Assembly: GCF_003855095.1 (NCBI RefSeq)
Contig: NZ_CP033972.1
Span: forward strand, 372,001 to 436,000
Length of the DNA: 64,000 nucleotides
Origin: Gordonia insulae
GTDB lineage: Bacteria > Actinomycetota > Actinomycetes > Mycobacteriales > Mycobacteriaceae
Reading direction: 5' to 3'
In this document: in pieces, positions 24,174 to 32,814 of the stretch
How the letters are laid out: each line of letters begins with the position of its first letter
Numbering within the stretch: position 1 is the stretch's first letter
The notes under the pieces: model-generated
The model's input: the letters and a program-made list of their open reading frames with translations, nothing else
Told to the model about the DNA's origin: nothing
Databases searched by the model: none
Made by a program: the position numbers and the translations under genes

Positions 24174-25432
24174 CGACACATCAGCCACCGGCAAACCCCT
24201 CTGCGGCGAACTCCTCTGCGATGAACTCCTCTGCGGCCAAGGACCCGAACGCTCCGAAGCCTCGCGGCATCGGCGACGCGATCCGCACCTGGTGGAACGG
24301 GCTGCCCCGCGTCATGCAGTGGCTCGTGGGTGTGCCGGCCATCATCGTCATCGGTCTTCTACCGGTGGTCAATCCACCCATCATCACCACCACCGCAACC
24401 GATTTCGGTGTGGTGATGGCGACCTTCGCGATGACTGCGCTGATCGCGATCGGCCTCAACGTGGTGGTCGGGCAGACCGGTCTGCTCGACCTCGGCTATG
24501 TCGGCTTCTACGCCGTCGGCGCCTACGTCGTCGCCTTGATGACCAGCCCGGCGAGCCCGTTGTGGAACAGCACCAATCACGGGATCTTCTCCGGCCCGTG
24601 GGCGTGGCTGGCGTGCGTGCCGTTGGCGATCGTCATCACCGGTATCACCGGCGTCATCCTCGGCACCCCGACCTTGCGTGTGCGCGGTGACTACCTGGCG
24701 ATCGTCACACTGGGCTTCGGTGAGATCGTCCGGCTGCTCGCCGACAACCTGAGCGATGTCACCAACGGTGCGTCGGGCCTGCAGGCCGTGCTCTTCCCCG
24801 AGGTCGGACAGAACGACGCACACCCCGACGGCGTGTTCTCCAGCGCCAACAATGCCGGAGTCCTCAACTACGGAGTGTGGTGGTACTGGCTGGGCATCGT
24901 CCTGGTCATCCTGGTCCTCATCATCATCGGCAATCTGGAGCGCAGCCGGGTGGGCCGTTCCTGGGTCGCCATCCGCGAGGACGAGGACGCCGCCGAGATC
25001 ATGGGTGTCCCGACGTTCAAGTACAAGTTGTGGGCGTTCGTGATCGGCGCCGGCATCGGCGGTCTGTCCGGTGCGGTCTACGCCGGGCAGGTCCAGTACG
25101 TCGATCCCAAGGCGTTCACCGTCATCAACTCGATGCTGTTCCTGTGCGCGGTGGTGCTCGGTGGTCAGGGCAACAAACTCGGCGTCATCGCCGGTGCCTT
25201 CCTGATCGTCTATCTGCCCGCCCGGGTGCAGGGCATCGAGGTCGGCGGACAATCGTTGAGCGAGTTCAAGTATCTGTTCTTCGGCATCGCGCTGGTGGTG
25301 CTGATGATCTTCCGTCCGCAGGGGCTGTTCCCGGCACGCGCCCGACTGGTCACGTTCGGCCGACGAATCTACGGGGCGGTCAAACGGGCGCCCGCGGCCA
25401 CGACCCCGCACGGTGAGGAGGCGAGCGCATGA
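24170..25432 (+). CDS. livM: Branched-chain amino-acid ABC transporter permease LivM
   Basis: 420-aa permease. Start ATG 24170 overlaps the livH stop (ATGA). A hydrophilic N-terminus with a short repetitive stretch (SAANSSAMNSSAAKD) precedes about ten membrane segments. Family segments include LNVVVGQTGLLDLGYVGFYAVGAY, GTPTLRVRGDYLAIVTLGFGE and the ATPase-contact loop VGRSWVAIREDEDAAEIMGV. The C-terminus, MIFRPQGLFP, is the common end of LivM. The stop overlaps the livG start by four bases. Confidence 0.95.
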   Translation: MTTHQPPANPSAANSSAMNSSAAKDPNAPKPRGIGDAIRTWWNGLPRVMQWLVGVPAIIVIGLLPVVNPPIITTTATDFGVVMATFAMTALIAIGLNVVVGQTGLLDLGYVGFYAVGAYVVALMTSPASPLWNSTNHGIFSGPWAWLACVPLAIVITGITGVILGTPTLRVRGDYLAIVTLGFGEIVRLLADNLSDVTNGASGLQAVLFPEVGQNDAHPDGVFSSANNAGVLNYGVWWYWLGIVLVILVLIIIGNLERSRVGRSWVAIREDEDAAEIMGVPTFKYKLWAFVIGAGIGGLSGAVYAGQVQYVDPKAFTVINSMLFLCAVVLGGQGNKLGVIAGAFLIVYLPARVQGIEVGGQSLSEFKYLFFGIALVVLMIFRPQGLFPARARLVTFGRRIYGAVKRAPAATTPHGEEASA

Positions 25433-26406
25433 GCAGGCATCGCCAACCGGGTGACGAACCCGACGACATCGCCGATGGTGTGCCCGATCGCGACGAGCAG
25501 CTCGCCGAGGTCGCGGCCGACCCGGAGGCCACCACGATCGTGGATCCGGCGGCCATCGACCCCGATCTCGCCGACCCCGAGGTCGTCGCCGAAGTCGTTG
25601 CGCCTCAGCGTGAGATCGCGACTGCGACCGGTGATTCGCTGCTCGCGGTGGAGGGACTCACCGTCGAGTTCGGCGGCCTCGCCGCGCTCGACGACGTGAC
25701 CTTCGACATCAAGAGGGGCGAGATCCTCGGCCTCATCGGGCCGAACGGCGCCGGCAAGACGACCTGTTTCAACGCGATCACCGGCGTGTACCGACCCACC
25801 CGGGGCACCGTCTCCTTCGACGGCGCGCCGCTGGGGAAGATCAAGCAGCACAAGATCACCCGGCTCGGTATCGCCCGCACATTCCAGAACGTCCGGCTGT
25901 GGGGCGAGATGACCGCGCTCGAGAACGTCTGTGTCGGCACCGACGCACGGCACAAGACGTCGGTGTTCGGCGGCATCCTCCGCACGCCGCGCCACTATCG
26001 GGAGGAACGCGACGCCGTCGATCGCGGGATGGCGCTGCTGGAGTTCGTGGGCATCGGGCCGCGGGCGGCGGAGAAGGCGTCCAACCTGCCCTATGGCGAT
26101 CAGCGACGCCTGGAGATCGCGCGGGCCCTGGCCACCGAACCCAAGCTGCTCTGCCTCGACGAACCCGCGGCCGGCTTCAACCCGAGCGAGAAGACCGCGT
26201 TGATGGGACTCATCAAGAAGATCCGCGACGACGGGTACACGGTGTTGCTGATCGAACACGACATGCGACTGGTGATGGGGGTGACCGACCGCATCGTCGT
26301 GCTGGAGTTCGGCCGCAAGATCGCCGAGGGCAGCCCCAAGGAAGTCCGCGACAACCCGGCGGTCGTCGCCGCCTATCTGGGAGTTCCCGATGACGAAATC
26401 GCCTGA
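25429..26406 (+). CDS. livG: Branched-chain amino-acid ABC transporter ATPase LivG with acidic N-terminal extension
   Basis: 325-aa ATPase. The ABC domain starts near residue 70; Walker A GPNGAGKTT is at 104-112. Further LivG marks are ITRLGIARTFQNVRLWGEMT, the signature region LPYGDQRRLEIARALA, Walker B LLCLDEPAAGFN and IEHDMRLVMGV with the switch His. About 65 residues ahead of the domain are very acidic and rich in Asp/Glu/Pro/Ala (DPDLADPEVV and similar) and are absent from standard LivG. The ATG at 25429 overlaps the livM stop. The livF start lies inside its 3' end. Confidence 0.94.
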   Translation: MSRHRQPGDEPDDIADGVPDRDEQLAEVAADPEATTIVDPAAIDPDLADPEVVAEVVAPQREIATATGDSLLAVEGLTVEFGGLAALDDVTFDIKRGEILGLIGPNGAGKTTCFNAITGVYRPTRGTVSFDGAPLGKIKQHKITRLGIARTFQNVRLWGEMTALENVCVGTDARHKTSVFGGILRTPRHYREERDAVDRGMALLEFVGIGPRAAEKASNLPYGDQRRLEIARALATEPKLLCLDEPAAGFNPSEKTALMGLIKKIRDDGYTVLLIEHDMRLVMGVTDRIVVLEFGRKIAEGSPKEVRDNPAVVAAYLGVPDDEIA

Positions 26407-27166
26407 ATCCGAGACATCGGCCACGGCCGGCACACCGGCGTCCTCGACGCCGGTGCTGGAACTGCGCGACGTGGTGATCCACTACGGCCGGATCCGTGCG
26501 TTGCACGGCATCTCGTTGCACGTCGGCGCGGGCGAACTGGTCACCCTGCTCGGTGCCAACGGCGCGGGCAAGTCGACCACCATGCGTGGCATCTCCGGCC
26601 TGAACCGGCTCACCGAGGGTGAGATCCTGTTCAACGGTGAGGTGATCTCCCACCTCGCACCACACGAACGGGTCAAGCGCGGCATCATCCAGGTTCCGGA
26701 GGGCCGCCGCATCTTCCCCGGTATGACGGTCCTGGAGAATCTCGACATGGGCTGCTATGGAAGGCGATTCGACTCCAAGGCCGCCTATCAGGAGTCGGTC
26801 GACCACATCTTCGACCTGTTTCCGCGACTGGGGGAGCGGCGCAAACAGTTCGGCGGCACCATGTCCGGTGGTGAGCAGCAGATGCTCGCCATCGGTCGCG
26901 CGCTCATGGCGCGTCCCAAACTGCTACTGCTCGACGAACCGTCGATGGGACTGGCGCCCATGGTGATCCAGCAGATCTTCCGGATCATCGCGCAGATCAA
27001 CTCCGAGGGCACCACGATCCTACTCGTCGAGCAGAACGCCCAGCAGGCGCTGAGTAGATCCACGCGTGGGTACATCCTGGAGACCGGCGTCATCACCAAG
27101 GAGGGCAGTGGCAAGGACCTCCTGGTCGACGACGCGGTCCGCGAGGCATATCTGGGCGTCGCCTGA
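26390..27166 (+). CDS. livF: Branched-chain amino-acid ABC transporter ATPase LivF
   Basis: 258-aa ATPase overlapping livG by 17 bases. Walker A GANGAGKST is at 55-63, and the LivF-type QVPEGRRIFPGMTVLENL block is followed by the signature MSGGEQQMLAIGRALM. Walker B is LLLLDEPSMGLAP, and the switch region is LVEQNAQQAL. About 20 hydrophilic residues precede the domain. With LivG it forms the nucleotide-binding dimer of the importer. It is the last gene of the liv operon. Confidence 0.95.
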   Translation: MTKSPESETSATAGTPASSTPVLELRDVVIHYGRIRALHGISLHVGAGELVTLLGANGAGKSTTMRGISGLNRLTEGEILFNGEVISHLAPHERVKRGIIQVPEGRRIFPGMTVLENLDMGCYGRRFDSKAAYQESVDHIFDLFPRLGERRKQFGGTMSGGEQQMLAIGRALMARPKLLLLDEPSMGLAPMVIQQIFRIIAQINSEGTTILLVEQNAQQALSRSTRGYILETGVITKEGSGKDLLVDDAVREAYLGVA

Positions 27167-27216
27167 TCGACGTCGCGGTCATGCGTCGATCCTGCCGGTG
27201 GCATGTCCGGATCGTC

Positions 27217-27222
27217 TAGGCT
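27217..27222 (+). promoter_or_regulatory. -10 element of a leaderless promoter (GNAT gene)
   Basis: TAGGCT lies seven bases before the ATG at 27230; no ribosome site is present. This supports the ATG at 27230 over the earlier in-frame ATG at 27203. Confidence 0.5.
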
Positions 27223-27229
27223 CGGCGTC

Positions 27230-27799
27230 ATGCCGGGCATCGCAGTGAGCACGAGCCGAGATCTGGATCTGGTGAGTTCGATACTCGCGCAGGCCTTCGT
27301 CGACGATCCGGTCATCCGGTGGCTGCAGCCCGACACGCGCCACCACAAGCAGATCTTCCTCACCCTGGCGCGCTGGGTACACGGCGACGACGCCTCGATC
27401 GACCTGGCCGTCCGTGACGGTGTCCCGATCGGTGCCGCGGTGTGGGATGCGCCCGGCCACAAGATCTCCGCCAGGCAGCAGGTCGGTTCGATGGCGGGCT
27501 TTCTGCGGGGACTGCGCAGTCGCATGCGCTACGGCGCGCTCCTCGAGCAGGAGTTCGGCAAACTGCGTCCCAAGGAACCGCACTGGTACCTGGGGCAGGT
27601 GGGCGCCACCGTCCAGGGCGTCGGCGTGGGCACCGCACTGCTGCGGACCGGTATCGACCGGGTCGATGCGCCGGCATATCTGGAGAGCTCCAACGAGGCC
27701 AACATCCCGCTCTACGAGCGGTTCGGGTTCGAGGTCACCGGCGAGGTCACGTTGCCCTACGACGGCCCCACGGTGTGGCCGATGTACCGACGGGGCTGA
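27230..27799 (+). CDS. GNAT-family N-acetyltransferase
   Basis: 189-aa acetyltransferase starting at MPGIAVSTSRDLD. The acetyl-CoA-binding region is WYLGQVGATVQGVGVGTALL, where Q-x-x-G-V-G-x-G corresponds to the conserved P-loop of the fold. It is followed by YLESSNEANIPLYERFGFEVTGEV, the usual beta5-alpha4 end of GNAT proteins. The LRP-W-YLG arrangement is typical of small-molecule or antibiotic-type acetyltransferases in actinobacteria. Substrate unknown. It is monocistronic, between the liv operon and polA. Confidence 0.87.
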   Translation: MPGIAVSTSRDLDLVSSILAQAFVDDPVIRWLQPDTRHHKQIFLTLARWVHGDDASIDLAVRDGVPIGAAVWDAPGHKISARQQVGSMAGFLRGLRSRMRYGALLEQEFGKLRPKEPHWYLGQVGATVQGVGVGTALLRTGIDRVDAPAYLESSNEANIPLYERFGFEVTGEVTLPYDGPTVWPMYRRG

Positions 27800-27828
27800 C
27801 ACCCCCTCGACCTGTCCGATCGGGTCAC

Positions 27829-27834
27829 TAGACT
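27829..27834 (+). promoter_or_regulatory. -10 element of a leaderless promoter (polA)
   Basis: TAGACT is seven bases before the GTG start at 27842, with no ribosome site between them. Confidence 0.5.
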
Positions 27835-27841
27835 CGCTGAG

Positions 27842-30610
27842 GTGAGCCCCGCGAAGAGTTCGACAGCACCCGCGAAGCAGTCAACCGGCAAGGACGGGCA
27901 GCCGGTCCTGATGCTGCTCGACGGACATTCCCTGGCCTACCGGGCCTTCTTCGCGCTACCCGCGGAGAATTTCAAGACGGCGTCCGGTCAGACCACCAAC
28001 GCCGTCTACGGCTTCACCTCGATGCTGATCAACCTGCTGCGCGACGAGGGCCCCACCCACATCGCCGCTGCCTTCGACGTGTCGCGTAAGACCTTCCGCT
28101 CCGAGATGTTCCCCGAGTACAAGGCCCAGCGATCCAAGTCGCCCGATGAGTTCAACGGGCAGGTCGACCTCACCAAGGAGGTGCTCGACGCGCTGGGCAT
28201 CCCGGTGATGGCCATCGAGGGATTCGAGGCCGACGACATCATCGCCACCCTCGCGACGCAAGCCGAGGCCGAGGGCTACAAGGTCCTGATCGTGACCGGC
28301 GACCGCGACTCGCTCCAGCTCGTCGACGACTCGGTCACCGTGCTCTACCCGCGCAAGGGAGTCTCGGACCTGACGCGGTTCACGCCGGAAGAGGTGGAGA
28401 AGAAGTACGGACTCACCCCGGCGCAGTATCCCGACTACGCGGCATTGCGCGGCGACCCCAGCGACAACCTCCCCGGTATCCCCGGGGTGGGGGAGAAGAC
28501 CGCGTCGAAATGGATCCGCGAGTACGGGTCACTCGCGTCGCTGGTCGACCACGTCGACGAGGTCAAGGGCAAGGTCGGGGATGCGCTGCGCGCGCACCTC
28601 GCGTCCGTGCAGACCAACCGCCAACTCACCGAGCTGATCCGCGACATGCAGCTGCCGGCCGGGCCCGACGAACTGGCCATGGTCGGGTGGGACCGCGACC
28701 GCATCCACCAACTCTTCGACGACCTCGAGTTCCGCGTACTCCGCGATCGGCTGTTCTCCACGCTGACTTCCGTTGAGCCGGAAGCGGAATCGGGTTTCGA
28801 CCTCGACGGCACGATCCTCGGTGCGGGTGAGGTCCGGGCGTGGCTCGACGAGCACACGAAGACCGGCCGTACCGGGGTCGCGGTGACGTCGCCGCACCTG
28901 GTCGTCGGCGCCGACGCCACCGGCATCGCCCTGGCCGCGGCCGACGAGGCCTCCGCGTTCATCGACGTGACCACCCTGGACGCCGACGACGAACAGGCGC
29001 TGGCCGCGTGGCTGGCCGACCCCGAACTGCCCAAGGCATTGCACGAGGCGAAGTGGGCGATGCACGCGGTCCGCGCGCGGGGTTGGCTGCTCGCGGGTGT
29101 CACCAGCGACACGTCGCTGGCCGCCTACCTGGTGCGACCGGGTCAGCGGACGTTCAACCTCGACGATCTCGCCCTGCGTTATCTGCGCCGTGAACTCCGT
29201 GACGACGCCGCACCGGACGACGGCCAGATGTCGCTGCTCGACGAGGACGCCGGCGACGCCAAGGCGGCCGAGCACCAGATGCTCGAGGCGCGTGCCGTCG
29301 CCGAGCTCGCCGACACCCTGGACATCGAACTCGACCGTATCGACTCCAAACCACTGCTCACCGAGATGGAGTTGCCGCTGCTGTTCGTCCTCGCCGAACT
29401 CGAGGCGGCCGGCATCGCGGTGGACGTCGACCACTTCGGTGAGTTGGAAAGCACGTTCTCCCAACGCATCCGGACCGCCGCCGACGCCGCCTACGATGTG
29501 ATCGGGGAACAGATCAACCTCGGCTCGCCGAAGCAGTTGCAGACCGTGCTGTTCGACAAGCTCGACATGCCGAAGACCAAGAAGACCAAGACCGGCTACA
29601 CCACCGATGCCGACGCATTGCAGGGCCTGTACGAGAAGACCGAGCATCCGTTCCTGGCGCACCTGCTCGAACATCGCGATGCGACGCGGCTCAAGGTCAC
29701 CGTCGACGGCCTGCTCAAGTCCGTCGCCGACGACGGGCGGGTGCACACCACGTTCAACCAGACCGTCGCGGCCACCGGCCGACTGTCCTCGACCGAACCC
29801 AACCTGCAGAACATCCCGGTCCGCACCGAGGCCGGCCGCGAGATCCGGCAGGGTTTCATCGTCGGGACGGGGAGCGGAGCGAGCGGGCCGGGAGTCTCCG
29901 GCGCGACCGACTACGACTGCCTGATGACCGCCGACTACAGCCAGATCGAGATGCGGATCATGGCCCATCTGTCGGAGGACGCCGGACTGATCGAGGCGTT
30001 CAACACCGGTGAGGATCTGCACAATTTCGTCGGGTCGCGGGCATTCGGCGTGCCGATCGACGAGGTCACCACCGAGATGCGGCACCGGGTGAAGGCGATG
30101 TCGTACGGGCTGGCGTACGGACTGAGCGCGTTCGGTCTCGCGGCGCAGCTGAAGATCAGCCGCGACGAGGCCAAGGAACAGATGGAGGCCTACTTCGCGC
30201 GGTTCGGTGGGGTGCGTGACTATCTGCACAACGTCGTCGACGAGGCGCGCCGCAACGAGTACACCGCGACGCTGTTCGGGCGCCGTCGCTATCTGCCCGA
30301 CCTCAACAGCGACAACTGGCAGCGTCGACAGTCCGCCGAACGGATGGCGCTCAACGCCCCCATCCAGGGTTCGGCGGCGGACATCATCAAGGTCGCGATG
30401 ATCAACGTCTACGGACGTCTTCGCGACGAGAAACTGCGGTCACGGATGTTGCTGCAGGTGCACGACGAATTGATCGTCGAGGTCGCCGCGGGGGAGCGCG
30501 ATGCGGTGGAGGCGGTGGTCCGCGAGGAGATGGGCAACGCCATCACCCTGTCCGTGCCGTTGGAGGTCTCGGTGGGATTCGGTCGCTCCTGGGACGACGC
30601 GGCGCACTGA
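27842..30610 (+). CDS. polA: DNA polymerase I
   Basis: 922 aa from a GTG start. The 5'-3' exonuclease domain (about 15-310) has LLDGHSLAYRAFFALP, FEADDIIATLA and GDPSDNLPGIPGVGEKTA. The middle domain (about 320-500) has lost the DxE proofreading motif (GVAVTS in its place), as in other actinobacterial PolA. The polymerase domain has TGRLSSTEPNLQNIPVRT, motif A DYSQIEMRIMAH, the O-helix RHRVKAMSYGLAYG and motif C QVHDELIVEV. Between FIVG and LMTADYSQ there is an extra ~15-residue Gly/Ser-rich stretch (about 676-692) absent from usual sequences. It fills gaps and removes RNA primers in replication and repair. Confidence 0.97.
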   Translation: MSPAKSSTAPAKQSTGKDGQPVLMLLDGHSLAYRAFFALPAENFKTASGQTTNAVYGFTSMLINLLRDEGPTHIAAAFDVSRKTFRSEMFPEYKAQRSKSPDEFNGQVDLTKEVLDALGIPVMAIEGFEADDIIATLATQAEAEGYKVLIVTGDRDSLQLVDDSVTVLYPRKGVSDLTRFTPEEVEKKYGLTPAQYPDYAALRGDPSDNLPGIPGVGEKTASKWIREYGSLASLVDHVDEVKGKVGDALRAHLASVQTNRQLTELIRDMQLPAGPDELAMVGWDRDRIHQLFDDLEFRVLRDRLFSTLTSVEPEAESGFDLDGTILGAGEVRAWLDEHTKTGRTGVAVTSPHLVVGADATGIALAAADEASAFIDVTTLDADDEQALAAWLADPELPKALHEAKWAMHAVRARGWLLAGVTSDTSLAAYLVRPGQRTFNLDDLALRYLRRELRDDAAPDDGQMSLLDEDAGDAKAAEHQMLEARAVAELADTLDIELDRIDSKPLLTEMELPLLFVLAELEAAGIAVDVDHFGELESTFSQRIRTAADAAYDVIGEQINLGSPKQLQTVLFDKLDMPKTKKTKTGYTTDADALQGLYEKTEHPFLAHLLEHRDATRLKVTVDGLLKSVADDGRVHTTFNQTVAATGRLSSTEPNLQNIPVRTEAGREIRQGFIVGTGSGASGPGVSGATDYDCLMTADYSQIEMRIMAHLSEDAGLIEAFNTGEDLHNFVGSRAFGVPIDEVTTEMRHRVKAMSYGLAYGLSAFGLAAQLKISRDEAKEQMEAYFARFGGVRDYLHNVVDEARRNEYTATLFGRRRYLPDLNSDNWQRRQSAERMALNAPIQGSAADIIKVAMINVYGRLRDEKLRSRMLLQVHDELIVEVAAGERDAVEAVVREEMGNAITLSVPLEVSVGFGRSWDDAAH
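29867..29911 (+). repeat. Repeat-like in-frame insertion inside polA
   Basis: The DNA GGAGCGGAGCGAGCGGGCC and neighbouring bases look unlike the surrounding codons and add a Gly/Ser/Ala loop just ahead of motif A. This resembles the low-complexity intergenic repeats common in Gordonia-type genomes; the origin is inferred. Confidence 0.35.
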
Positions 30611-30627
30611 GTGGGGACGGCGCACTG

Positions 30628-31680
30628 ATGACTCGGGTCGGAGTTCTCACCGGCGACGGCATCGGAGCCGAGATCGTGCCGGCCGCTGTCGCCGTCGCCG
30701 ACGCAGCGGCGCAAGCCGAGGACCTGGCGTTCGAATGGGTGGATCTGCCGTTCGGGCGCAACGCCATCGAAACCCATGGGGATCCGGTGCCCGACGAGAC
30801 GTTGCGGGCCCTCGATGATCTGGACCTCTGGGTGTTGGGGCCGCACGACTCGGCCGGCTATCCGCCGCAGCATTCGGGACGGACCCCGGGCGCGGTGATC
30901 CGCACCCGCTACGACCTCTTCGCGAATCTTCGGCCGGCGCGGGCGTTTCACGGGGTGCGCGCCACCGCGCCGTCCATCGATGTGTTGATCGTCCGGGAGA
31001 ACAGCGAAGGGTTCTATGCCGACCGCAACATGTTCGCCGGCAGTGGCGAGTTCATGCCGACGCCGGATGTTGCGCTCGCGGTCGGCATGATCTCGCGGCC
31101 CGCGTGCGAACGTATCGCGCGGGTGGCGTTCGAGGCCGCGCGTGCGCGGGCGTCGCGGGTCACCATCGTGCACAAGGCGAATGTGCTGCGGATGACGACC
31201 GGACTCTTCCGGGATGTGTGCCGCGAGGTGGCGGCGGAGCATCCCGACGTCGTCGTCGACGAACAGCATGTCGACGCGATGGCCGCGCACCTGGTCCGCA
31301 GGCCTGGCGACTTCGACGTGATCGTCACGGAGAACCTGTTCGGCGACATCTTGTCCGACCTCGCCGGCGAACTCGCCGGATCGTTGGGCATCGCGGCGTC
31401 GGTCAACTGTTCGGACACCAAAGTGATGGCACAGGCCGCACACGGGGCGGCACCCGACATCGCCGGCCGCGGGCTGGCGAATCCGGTGGCGATGATCCTG
31501 TCGACGGCCATGGCGTTGCGCCGGCATGGGACGGCGTCGGCCGACGGCGCGCTGGTGGCGACCGCCGGCCGGATGGAGGCCGCGGTGGCCGACACCCTCG
31601 CCGAGTCGATCGCCACCGCCGACCTCGGCGGGACTGCGACGACCCAGGCCTTCACCGACGCCGTGGTCGCCCGCATCTGA
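30628..31680 (+). CDS. Isocitrate/isopropylmalate-family NAD(P) dehydrogenase
   Basis: 350-aa decarboxylating-dehydrogenase of the IDH/IPMDH/tartrate dehydrogenase family. The signature region is DVIVTENLFGDILSDLAGEL, with metal-binding aspartates, followed by GSLGIAASVN. Substrate-site arginines appear in IRTRYDLFANLRPAR. The VRENSEGFYADRN stretch (Glu-Asn-x-Glu-Gly) is more like IDH and tartrate/homoisocitrate dehydrogenases than leucine-pathway LeuB, so a role other than leucine synthesis is likely. Start ATG 30628 follows polA after 17 bases, and cotranscription with it is possible. The exact substrate is open. Confidence 0.85.
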   Translation: MTRVGVLTGDGIGAEIVPAAVAVADAAAQAEDLAFEWVDLPFGRNAIETHGDPVPDETLRALDDLDLWVLGPHDSAGYPPQHSGRTPGAVIRTRYDLFANLRPARAFHGVRATAPSIDVLIVRENSEGFYADRNMFAGSGEFMPTPDVALAVGMISRPACERIARVAFEAARARASRVTIVHKANVLRMTTGLFRDVCREVAAEHPDVVVDEQHVDAMAAHLVRRPGDFDVIVTENLFGDILSDLAGELAGSLGIAASVNCSDTKVMAQAAHGAAPDIAGRGLANPVAMILSTAMALRRHGTASADGALVATAGRMEAAVADTLAESIATADLGGTATTQAFTDAVVARI

Positions 31681-31709
31681 CACCCTTTCGCTGGTCGAGG
31701 TGTTCCTTC

Positions 31710-31758
31710 CGTTGGTCGAGTAGCCGAGGAGCTTGCGACGAGGCGTATCGAGACCCCG
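31710..31758. repeat. REP-like element (GGTCGAGTAG...TATCGAGACC)
   Basis: GTTGGTCGAGTAGCCGAGG and GCGTATCGAGACC border an element placed just after the dehydrogenase gene. The same two ends recur, inverted, at 34578-34626. A partial GGTCGAGG copy precedes it at about 31692. Confidence 0.65.
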
Positions 31759-31886
31759 ACCCGGTAAATCTCTCGTAACCAGCGTGTGGATCGGCTTGGT
31801 AGCCACTAAGTTCGACACTGTGCGTCGACGATGGCCGCGGTGGTCGTCGTGCGCCCGTTCCTGCGGATGCAGGGCGGATCGAACAG

Positions 31887-32810
31887 ATGGGGTGTGTGAT
31901 GCGTTTTCTGCGATCGTCCCGACCGGTAGGAGTGCTTGCGGCACTTCTCGCGGTCCTGGTTCTCGCCCTCGCAGGGTGTTCCAACAGCGAGTCCGAGTCG
32001 TCGGGCCCGGAGTCGTCGACGACCGCGGTCGAGGCGACTGAAGTTCCCGAGATCGCCGCACTCCTGCCCGAGAAGATCAAGAATTCGGGCCAGCTCATCG
32101 TCGGCGTCAACGTGCCGTACCAGCCGAACGAGTTCAAGGACTCCAGCGGCAAGATCATCGGCTTCGATGTCGACCTGATGAACGCCATCGGAGGCGTGCT
32201 GGGCGTGACGCCGGTCTACAAGGAGTCGGAGTTCGACAAGATCATCCCGGCCGTCCAGCAGGGCACCTACGACGTCGGCATGTCGTCGTTCACGGACAGC
32301 AAGGAGCGTGAGCAGCAGGTCGACTTCGTCACCTACTACAGCGCCGGAATCCAGTGGGCGCAGCGCAAGGGCGGGGGCATCGACCCCAACAACGCCTGCG
32401 GCAAGCGCGTCGCCGTGCAGTCGACGACGGTCGAGGACACCGACGAGATCCCGGCCAAGAGCAAGGCCTGCACCGACGCCGGTAAGCCGGCCATCGAGAA
32501 GACCAAGTTCGACTCCCAGGACGAAGCGGTCAATGCGCTGGTGCTCGGCAAGGTCGACGCGATGTCGGCGGACTCCCCGGTCACCGCGTACGCGATCAAG
32601 CGGTCCGACGGCGCGCTCGAGCCGGCCGGCGGCGTGTTCGAGTCGGCTCCCTACGGCTACCCGATCGCGAAGGGTTCCCCGCTGGGCAAGGCGCTGCAGC
32701 AGGCCGTGCAGCACCTCATCGACAACGGCCAGTACAAGCAGATCGCCGAGAACTGGGGCGTCCAGGCGGGCACCATTCCGAACTCGGTGATCAACGGCGC
32801 GGTCAGCTGA
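31887..32810 (+). CDS. Polar amino-acid ABC transporter substrate-binding lipoprotein
   Basis: 307-aa family-3 solute-binding lipoprotein. The signal peptide ends in the lipobox LALAGC (Cys31 from ATG 31887; a start at ATG 31899 is equally possible). A Ser/Thr/Glu linker precedes the domain: SGQLIVGVNVPYQPNEFKD, then IIGFDVDLMNAIG, typical of GlnH/HisJ-like proteins. YDVGMSSFTDSKEREQQVDFV matches the hinge/ligand region. The end is AENWGVQAG. It captures an amino acid for the permease and ATPase encoded immediately downstream. Confidence 0.92.
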   Translation: MGCVMRFLRSSRPVGVLAALLAVLVLALAGCSNSESESSGPESSTTAVEATEVPEIAALLPEKIKNSGQLIVGVNVPYQPNEFKDSSGKIIGFDVDLMNAIGGVLGVTPVYKESEFDKIIPAVQQGTYDVGMSSFTDSKEREQQVDFVTYYSAGIQWAQRKGGGIDPNNACGKRVAVQSTTVEDTDEIPAKSKACTDAGKPAIEKTKFDSQDEAVNALVLGKVDAMSADSPVTAYAIKRSDGALEPAGGVFESAPYGYPIAKGSPLGKALQQAVQHLIDNGQYKQIAENWGVQAGTIPNSVINGAVS

Positions 32811-32814
32811 CGAC

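Noticed and set aside
21951..24194. 747-aa minus-strand open frame across the liv genes
   Set aside because: Low-complexity antisense of livJ and livH; no motifs and no plausible start.
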